NCBI GenBank assembly: GCA_046536535.1
Contig: JAWDMO010000017.1
Span: forward strand, 1 to 19,300
Length of the DNA stretch: 19,300 bases
Direction of reading: 5' to 3'
Source of the DNA: Conexivisphaera sp046536535
GTDB taxonomy: Archaea > Thermoproteota > Nitrososphaeria > Conexivisphaerales > Conexivisphaeraceae
A program made the position numbers and the translations under genes. The notes below the pieces were generated by a model. That model saw only the letters and a program-made list of their open reading frames with translations, did not search any database and was not told where the DNA came from. Below are positions 15,023 through 19,300 of the stretch, piece after piece (position 1 is the stretch's first letter; each line of letters opens with the position of its first letter).

Positions 15023-16206
15023 CGAACTGCGGATACGGGTGCTATGTTATCCTTTTCCTGATTTCATGGATAGTTTTATATATTTCACTCAGAGGTAAAC
15101 TGAAGGCGCTCGAGTCCAGGGGGATAGTGCTCGGGCCCCTCTACCTGATACTGAACATCAGATCCGCCGGCGCGGCGCTGGAGCGCTCCTTCCGCGGCAG
15201 CCGCCGCGCCTCGCGCCTGATCTCGATATCGCCCGCCGTCGCCGCGGCCCTGATGATCTACGCGCTGTACTTCCTCTCGAGCAACCTGTGGTCGTACTTC
15301 GCGGCGCCCCGTGCTTTCTCGGCCGTGATACCGCTGGTGCCGTTCGTCACGGTGCGCAGCCCGTTCCTGCTGGCGATCTTCCTGGCGGCCATCCCGATAC
15401 TGATAATCCCCCACGAGCTCTCGCACGCGCTGGCCGCGGCGAGCAGGGGGATAGGGATCAAGGGCGGCGGGTTCCTCCTGGTGACGTTCCTGATGGGGGC
15501 CTTCGTGGAGCTGGACGAGGGCTCTTTCAGGAACGCGAAATGGAGGCACAGGATGGTCACGGCCGCGGCCGGGCCGACCGCGAACGCGGTGATAGCCGGG
15601 GTTGTGCTCGCCCTCCTGCTGACGCAGCCCTACTCGTACCTCTATCTGCCGTCGTCAGTGGCCGCGCCGTTCTACCATCCGGAGGCGGGCGTGCTCGTGG
15701 CGGGCGTGGTCCCCGGCTCGCCGGCACAGGCCGCCGGCATATCCACCGGGACCGTCCTGCTTTCGGTGAACGGGACGCCGCTGGACGACGTCGGCGCCCT
15801 GGGCGGTTTGAACGTAAGCGCGGGCGAGCTCCTCGTGATCGACGCGATGAGCGGGGGGCACCCCCACACGTACTACGTGCGCGCCGCTGAGATCTCGGGG
15901 AGGGCAATGATCGGCGTCTACGTGGCGGACTACATGAGGCCGGACGTCCAGCTTCCGTACCTGGGCGCGTCGGCCGACTACTTCATGGTCTGGCTCCTGA
16001 TGATATCGTTCGCGGTGGCCGCGTTCAACATGCTGCCCATGGCGCCGTTCGACGGCGCCGTGTTCATGGACGCGGCCCTGAGCGCCGCCGTGAGGGGGGA
16101 CGCGTCCAGGCGCGCGATCCTCTACTCGCTGTACGCGCTGTCCGCCCTACTGCTGGCCGGCAACATAGCGCTCTCGCTCATGAAGTTCGGCGTGCCGTCG
16201 CTCTGA
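15019..16206 (+). CDS. Site-2 protease family membrane metalloprotease with PDZ domain
   Basis: M50-family intramembrane protease of 395 residues. It has a first membrane segment (about 8-24), further hydrophobic segments (about 70-90 and 100-130), the zinc-binding HELSH motif (132-136) within a membrane helix, and a PDZ domain (about 222-300, GVLVAGVVPGSPAQAAGI...LLSVNGTPL). The second active-site motif NMLPMAPFDG (337-346) supplies the third metal ligand, and a final membrane helix follows. Such enzymes cut membrane-anchored regulators or remnant signal peptides; the substrate is unknown. The start GTG 15019 overlaps the dnaG stop by 4 nt, so it is probably translated together with dnaG. 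Confidence 0.92.
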   Translation: MTNCGYGCYVILFLISWIVLYISLRGKLKALESRGIVLGPLYLILNIRSAGAALERSFRGSRRASRLISISPAVAAALMIYALYFLSSNLWSYFAAPRAFSAVIPLVPFVTVRSPFLLAIFLAAIPILIIPHELSHALAAASRGIGIKGGGFLLVTFLMGAFVELDEGSFRNAKWRHRMVTAAAGPTANAVIAGVVLALLLTQPYSYLYLPSSVAAPFYHPEAGVLVAGVVPGSPAQAAGISTGTVLLSVNGTPLDDVGALGGLNVSAGELLVIDAMSGGHPHTYYVRAAEISGRAMIGVYVADYMRPDVQLPYLGASADYFMVWLLMISFAVAAFNMLPMAPFDGAVFMDAALSAAVRGDASRRAILYSLYALSALLLAGNIALSLMKFGVPSL

Positions 16207-16237
16207 GGCTTATCGGCGCGGGATCCGCGGTACAGCA

Positions 16238-16244
16238 CAAATAG
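16238..16244 (+). promoter_or_regulatory. Candidate TATA box of ttuA
   Basis: CAAATAG, the only AT-rich element in the 58-nt gap after the S2P gene, is centred about 24 nt before GTG 16265. This fits a leaderless transcript. Confidence 0.45.
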
Positions 16245-16264
16245 GGCTGCGCCCCCGGACGGAC

Positions 16265-17230
16265 GTGGAGAGGTGCGACGTCTGCGGCGCCCCCGCGTCC
16301 CACGTCCTGAGGTACTCGGGACGCTCCCTCTGCGACGCGCATTACATATCGTACGTGGAGCGCAGGGTGGCCAGGACGATCTCGAAGTACGGGATGCTGA
16401 GGCCGAGGGAGAGGATAGGGGTGGCGGTCTCCGGCGGCAAGGACAGCATGTCCCTCCTCACGATCCTGCGCGGGATGGCGCCCAGGCACGGGTCCGAGCT
16501 CGTGGCGCTCGTGGTGCACGAGGGGATCGGGGGCCATGTGGAGAGGTCGCACGCGCTCGCGGAGGAGTACGCCAGGGGCCTCGGGATCGAGGTGTTCTCC
16601 GCGTCGTTCCGCGAGCTGTTCGGCCATGGGCTGGAAGAACTCGCGTCCAGGAGGACCGCCCCGGCCTCAGCGTGCTCGATATGCGGGCCGCTGAGGCGCC
16701 GCGCGATAGACGTGCTGGCGAGGGACGCGGGGGTCGACGTGGTGGCCACCGGCCATCACATGGACGACTTCCTGCAGACGTTCATGATCGGCATGCTCGA
16801 GGGCGACCTGAAGAAGCTGGCGTGGCTGTACCCGGGGCCGAAGCAGGATCCCGCGGGAAGGGCCAGGAGGGTGCAGCCCCTGGTGGAGCTTTACGAGGAG
16901 GAGGTGTTCGAGTACGCTAGGGCCGCCGGGATACCGTTCGACGGCTGCGACTGCCCCTACAGGAGGGAGGGCGTGAGGGTCCGCATCAGGTCATTCCTGA
17001 AGGAGCTCGAGGCCAGGAGCCCCGGGGCCAAGTCGATGATGTTCCGCTCGGCGCTCGCGCTCTCCCGCGCGGCTTCGCAGGGCGCGGCCCCATCCGAATA
17101 CAGGAGGTGCGTGTACTGCGGGTGGCCCTCCACCTCGGACGTGTGCAACGCGTGCTCGACCCTGATCTCGATAACCGGGCAACCGATAAATATCGGCCAC
17201 GCGCTCTACGGAGGCTCGGGGCGCGGGTAG
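16265..17230 (+). CDS. ttuA: tRNA 2-thiolation enzyme, TtuA/Ncs6 (CTU1) family
   Basis: ATP-pyrophosphatase that activates the tRNA uridine for sulphur transfer; TtuA makes 2-thiouridine at position 54 in thermophiles, and Ncs6/CTU1 acts at wobble U34. The 321 residues contain an N-terminal zinc finger (C4, C7, C23, H26), the PP-loop VSGGKDS (55-61) and C137/C140 in CSICG. With a cysteine of GCDCPY (228 or 230), these match the [4Fe-4S]-binding set of TtuA. GHHMDD follows, and a C-terminal zinc ribbon has C282, C285, C294 and C297. Which uridine is modified cannot be told from sequence, though a thermophile favours position 54. The start is GTG 16265. The last 13 nt overlap the SRP RNA, and its promoter lies within the final codons. 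Confidence 0.93.
   Translation: MERCDVCGAPASHVLRYSGRSLCDAHYISYVERRVARTISKYGMLRPRERIGVAVSGGKDSMSLLTILRGMAPRHGSELVALVVHEGIGGHVERSHALAEEYARGLGIEVFSASFRELFGHGLEELASRRTAPASACSICGPLRRRAIDVLARDAGVDVVATGHHMDDFLQTFMIGMLEGDLKKLAWLYPGPKQDPAGRARRVQPLVELYEEEVFEYARAAGIPFDGCDCPYRREGVRVRIRSFLKELEARSPGAKSMMFRSALALSRAASQGAAPSEYRRCVYCGWPSTSDVCNACSTLISITGQPINIGHALYGGSGRG
17186..17193 (+). promoter_or_regulatory. TATA box of the SRP RNA, inside the ttuA coding region
   Basis: ATAAATAT is centred about 28 nt upstream of the deduced SRP RNA 5' end (17218). It sits in ttuA codons for Pro-Ile-Asn-Ile near residues 307-310. This is the AT-richest spot near the gene end. Confidence 0.65.
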
Positions 17231-17532
17231 GGCTAGGGGGCCAGCCGTCCCCTTGACCCGAAACCGGCTACACGCGGGGGCCAGCAACCCGCGGGTAAAC
17301 CCCATCGGCCCGTGCCCGCACGGGAGAAGCCGCCGGATGACCCTGCGCCGCCGCGGCGATCCGCCGGCGGACCGCGTGCTCGAAGGGGCACGGGGATCCG
17401 CGAACCGCCGAACCGGGTTAGGCCCGGGAGGGAGCGGCCCTAAGGCGGGGCGGGAGGCGCGCGGCGCCGCGTGGGGGACGGGGGTCCCGCGGCGGGGCGT
17501 GCCGGTGGGCTGAACCGCGGGGTCCGCGCCCC
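17218..17532 (+). ncRNA. ffs: Signal recognition particle 7S RNA
   Basis: About 315 nt, the usual archaeal SRP RNA length. GGGGCGCGG (17218-17226) is perfectly complementary to CCGCGCCCC (17524-17532), which forms the closing helix 1 seen in archaeal SRP RNAs and fixes both ends. The 5' part carries the Alu-domain core (CCCCTTGACCCGAAACCGG). The S domain contains the helix 8 signature AACCGGGTTAGGCCC-GGGA-GGGAGCGG (17411-17437) that binds SRP54. The helix 8 tip is GGGA rather than the common GGAA, still a GNRA tetraloop. The RNA scaffolds SRP19 and SRP54 for membrane targeting. The first 13 nt overlap ttuA. No T-rich terminator follows. Exact ends are inferred from pairing. Confidence 0.9.
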
Positions 17533-17542
17533 ATCGACAAGG

Positions 17543-17550
17543 TAATTAAC
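17543..17550 (+). promoter_or_regulatory. TATA box of tRNA-Ser
   Basis: TAATTAAC, 10 nt after the SRP RNA end, is centred about 25 nt before the first base of the mature tRNA (17572). This gives the tRNA its own promoter with little or no 5' leader. Confidence 0.6.
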
Positions 17551-17571
17551 GATAAGCGGGAATCCCAGCGG

Positions 17572-17674
17572 GCCGGGGTGCCCTAGCGGTAGGGGGCAGA
17601 TGCGCGTCCAGCCTACGCCTGCTAAGCCTGTGGGCCAAAAGCCCGCGCGGGTTCGAGCCCCGCCCCCGGCGCCA
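17572..17674 (+). tRNA. tRNA-Ser (anticodon GCU), with intron and encoded CCA
   Basis: Acceptor stem GCCGGGG (17572-17578) pairs with CCCCGGC (17664-17670), followed by discriminator G and an encoded CCA. The D arm is CCC-TAGCGGTA-GGG and the T arm GCGGG-TTCGAGC-CCCGC (17647-17663). A long variable arm (GGGC-CAAAA-GCCC) makes it a type II tRNA; with G73 this means serine rather than leucine. The anticodon loop CTGCTAA (17619-17625) gives GCU, reading AGC/AGU. The 3' anticodon stem GCCTG needs CAGGC on the 5' side, supplied as CAG (17597-17599) plus GC (17617-17618), so 17 nt between them must be an intron. Mature length is 86 nt. Confidence 0.93.
17600..17616 (+). other. tRNA-Ser intron at position 29/30
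   Basis: Seventeen bases starting ATGCGCG and ending CTAC interrupt the 5' strand of the anticodon stem between nucleotides 29 and 30. The boundaries are unique if the stem is to be CAGGC/GCCTG. Non-canonical positions such as 29/30 occur in Thermoproteota. A clean bulge-helix-bulge motif is not obvious by eye, so the splice sites are inferred from the mature fold. Confidence 0.7.
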
Positions 17675-17843
17675 CAACATGTGATGGACCACTGTACATG
17701 GGCGTCGGTCGGGTAGATCGCACCCGGGAGGCGCGGTCGATCCCATCCCACGGCTCCTCCTCGGATCGATGCGCGCACGGGCTCGCGGGCGCGGGGTCGG
17801 CCCGCCGATCGTCTTACCCGGCCGACACCCGGGGCAAATGGCC
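17675..17843. other. Intergenic region between tRNA-Ser and the ATPase gene
   Basis: GC-rich DNA without a coding frame. GTGATGG just after the tRNA resembles box C of a guide RNA, but no matching box D follows. CATGT...ACATG (around 17678-17700) is a short imperfect inverted repeat. No duplicate of the tRNA 3' end (attachment site) was found within the window. Confidence 0.4.
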
Positions 17844-17858
17844 AAATCGATTTAAAAT
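17844..17858 (+). promoter_or_regulatory. TATA box region of the ATPase gene
   Basis: AAATCGATTT (17844-17853) is a 10-bp palindrome that runs into TTTAAAATA (17850-17858). The TATA centre is about 28 nt before ATG 17882, which fits a leaderless message. The AT-rich block is sharply different from its surroundings. Confidence 0.6.
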
Positions 17859-17892
17859 ACTAGTCCCATGGAACTAGTCCCATGGGACTAGT
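17859..17892. repeat. Direct repeat and 20-bp perfect palindrome over the ATPase start codon
   Basis: ACTAGTCCCATGG occurs at 17859-17871 and again at 17873-17885, a 14-nt period. The second copy continues into the perfect palindrome ACTAGTCCCATGGGACTAGT (17873-17892). The ATG in the palindrome centre is the ATPase start codon. The first copy holds ATG 17868, which opens a 7-codon frame (MELVPWD) ending at 17891, inside the ATPase gene. The position between TATA and start suggests an operator for a dimeric regulator. Confidence 0.8.
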
Positions 17893-19132
17893 CCTGGGAA
17901 GAAAGGAGTGCCGCCGCGTGCGTGAGATCGACAGCTGGACGCTCCTCTACGGGAGGAGGAAGGTGGGCAAGACGACGCTCCTCAGGAGGTGCGCCAGATA
18001 CGACATCTACATGACCGTGTCGCAGACGCGCGAGTCGGGCTTCCTGGGCGACCGGCTCTCCCCAGTCCCCCTGCGCGACGCGATGGATGATATCGCGCGG
18101 ACCCTGAGATCCGGCGGCGCCGCGGTCATAGACGAGTTCCAGAGGCTCCCGCCGGAGCACATGGACGCGCTGGCCCAGCTCGCCCCGCGCGGGATCCTGA
18201 TCGCGTCCGGATCCAGCTACGGGGTGGTGGACAGGATCCTGGGCGGGGGGTCCCCGCTCCTGGGGCACATGCTGCCAGTAGAAATCGACATAATATCATA
18301 TGAGGACGCGCTGGCCCAGCTCGGCGATCCGATCATGGCGGCCATCTACCGCGATCCCTGGATAATACCGTTCGTGGACTCGGTCGAACGGCTGGGGGAG
18401 CGGCTGGGGGAGCTCGTCCTGATAGCCAAGGGGCTCATCGGCGAGGTCTTCAGGGAGGAGGAGAGGGAGCTCGCGGATACCTACTGGCGTGCGCTCCTCA
18501 TGGTCGCGGAGGGGCGCTGGAGGAGCTCCGAGATAGCGGGGGCGCTGGGGCTGAGGGGAGGCGAGGCGTCCGCGTCGTCAATGCTGAGCAGGCTGTCCAG
18601 GATGGGCCTCGTCAGGGGTATACCGACGCTCGGGAGGGAGAGGTACAACGTGGTGAGATCGCCGGCGCTCTCTCTGATGCTCTACGCGGAGGCCAAGTAC
18701 ATGGTCAGCGAGCTGGGGCCCTCCTCCGGCCTCCTGGCGCTCCCGCTGGGCAGGGAGATCCAGTTCAGCGTCGGCGAGATGCTCGCGGCTCGCTTCGGCG
18801 CATCGCAGCACTATTCCCCCAGGGAGGACGTCGACGTAGTGCTGGTCAGGGGGAGGAGGCGCGAGTGGGCATTTGAGGTGAAGGCCGGCGAGTTCTCCGC
18901 CCAGGAGGCGGGAGCCGCGGTGGAGAGGATGAGGCGCGTCGCGGAGATGGTGGGGCTGGTCAGCCTGAGCGGGAGGCCCCCCGACGCCGGCGCCGACCTG
19001 AGCCTGGGGCCGCGCGAGCTGCTGGAGATGGCCCGCTCGATGTCCGGCGACCTGGGGATGCCGGGGCGAGGCCCTCAGCCGCGATCGCCGCGCATCGCGT
19101 TCACATCCCGCCGGCCGTCAGCAGCTCAGTAA
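17882..19132 (+). CDS. Archaeal AAA ATPase with DUF234-like nuclease-type C-terminus
   Basis: Member of the archaeal P-loop ATPase group (PF01637 type), 416 residues. Walker A is GRRKVGKT (24-31), Walker B is AAVIDEF (D84, E85) and a sensor-like ILIASGSS lies near 105-112. A winged-helix segment (SSEIAGALGLRGGEASASSMLSRLSRMGLV) is followed by a C-terminal domain with DVDVVLV...EWAFEVKAG (about 315-335), the D...ExK pattern of PD-(D/E)XK-like DUF234 domains. These lineage-expanded proteins are often mobile and their role is unknown; defence, toxin-like or DNA-processing functions have all been considered. The Pro/Arg-rich tail after about 390 looks disordered. ATG 17882 lies inside a palindrome and about 28 nt after a TATA box. 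Confidence 0.88.
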   Translation: MGLVLGRKECRRVREIDSWTLLYGRRKVGKTTLLRRCARYDIYMTVSQTRESGFLGDRLSPVPLRDAMDDIARTLRSGGAAVIDEFQRLPPEHMDALAQLAPRGILIASGSSYGVVDRILGGGSPLLGHMLPVEIDIISYEDALAQLGDPIMAAIYRDPWIIPFVDSVERLGERLGELVLIAKGLIGEVFREEERELADTYWRALLMVAEGRWRSSEIAGALGLRGGEASASSMLSRLSRMGLVRGIPTLGRERYNVVRSPALSLMLYAEAKYMVSELGPSSGLLALPLGREIQFSVGEMLAARFGASQHYSPREDVDVVLVRGRRREWAFEVKAGEFSAQEAGAAVERMRRVAEMVGLVSLSGRPPDAGADLSLGPRELLEMARSMSGDLGMPGRGPQPRSPRIAFTSRRPSAAQ

Positions 19133-19300
19133 AGTAAATGTCTACATGTATATATAAATGGCGTACGCCGGAGGGATCGTATATCTCAGAGGGGCCGCCT
19201 CCTCGGCCTCGACGTCCCCCTAGCACGGATCCCGCGCCGAGGGCAGATCTTCAGGGCATGTGGCTCGCGGGCGAATATGGGTGGACGTCCCCGGGCCGCG
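19133..19300. other. Right-edge region: AT-rich promoter-like block, possible partial gene
   Basis: TCTACATGTATATATAAATGG (19140-19160) is the strongest TATA-like sequence in the window. From ATG 19158 a 21-codon frame (MAYAGGIVYL...) ends at a TAG, so it is not supported as a gene. From ATG 19259 a frame (MWLAGEYGWTSPGR) stays open to the window end and could be the beginning of a gene. GACGTCCCC occurs twice. Nothing else is recognised. Confidence 0.35.

Noticed and set aside
17572..17674. Leucine or arginine tRNA instead of serine
   Set aside because: G73 and the GCU loop with U33 and A37 fit serine; the ACG loop alternative lacks a purine at 37 and a paired stem.
19158..19223. MAYAGGIVYL frame of 21 codons
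   Set aside because: Too short, no recognised motif, and it overlaps the TATA-like block.
1..19300. CRISPR array or cas genes
   Set aside because: No regularly spaced repeats with unique spacers and no Cas motifs; the only nuclease of that kind is the TnpB remnant.

Overview
The window is a gene-dense stretch of a thermophilic archaeal chromosome, very G+C rich (roughly two thirds by eye). Archaeal or archaeal/eukaryal-type genes dominate: TFE-alpha, Trm56, MBF1, type II methionine aminopeptidase, archaeal CoaD, the archaeal DnaG Toprim primase, two-subunit PheRS, TtuA/Ncs6, a 7S SRP RNA and an intron-containing tRNA. An intact reverse gyrase points to a thermophile or hyperthermophile. Codon use favours AGG for Arg and ATA for Ile, and GTG and TTG starts are common. 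The closest fit is a high-GC member of the Thermoproteota sensu lato, possibly a deep Nitrososphaeria/Conexivisphaera-like lineage, but that placement is inference only.

Layout. 1-649: the right-hand end of an IS200/IS605-family element, with an internally deleted tnpB and its terminal hairpin. 809-5198: a MobA-like nucleotidyltransferase, then reverse gyrase, both +. 5179-5754 (-): TFE-alpha, converging on reverse gyrase with a 20-nt overlap. 5784-6362 (+): Trm56, divergent from tfe and overlapping hflX tail-to-tail by 116 nt. 6247-7832 (-): an mbf1-hflX operon (GTGA overlap). 7886-8389 (+): a stand-alone C2-PUA-like RNA-binding protein. 8375-8530 (-): a tiny zinc-ribbon protein of 51 residues. 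8645-9544 (-): map. 9581-13240 (+): coaD-pheS-pheT. 13423-16206 (+): small Toprim protein-dnaG-site-2 protease. 16265-17230 (+): ttuA. 17218-17532 (+): SRP RNA. 17572-17674 (+): tRNA-Ser(GCU) with an intron. 17882-19132 (+): an archaeal AAA ATPase with a DUF234-type nuclease-like C-terminus, preceded by a palindrome and repeat. 19133-19300: an AT-rich promoter-like stretch and possibly the start of a gene that runs off the window.

Functionally it is mostly an information-processing neighbourhood: DNA topology and replication (reverse gyrase, DnaG), transcription initiation (TFE), tRNA charging and modification (PheRS, Trm56, TtuA, C2-PUA protein), ribosome-associated factors (HflX, MBF1), protein maturation and targeting (MAP, SRP RNA, S2P) and two cofactor enzymes (MobA-like, CoaD). 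Accessory content sits at the left edge (the IS remnant) and next to the tRNA at the right (the ATPase).

A recurring pattern is a TATA-like box centred about 24-29 nt upstream of the start codon of the first gene in a transcription unit (trm56, mbf1, C2-PUA, map, coaD, Toprim, ttuA, ATPase), which implies leaderless mRNAs. Shine-Dalgarno-like GGAGG appears before mobA and the operon-internal dnaG. Two divergent gene pairs appear to share one TATA element each, and the SRP RNA promoter lies inside the ttuA reading frame.
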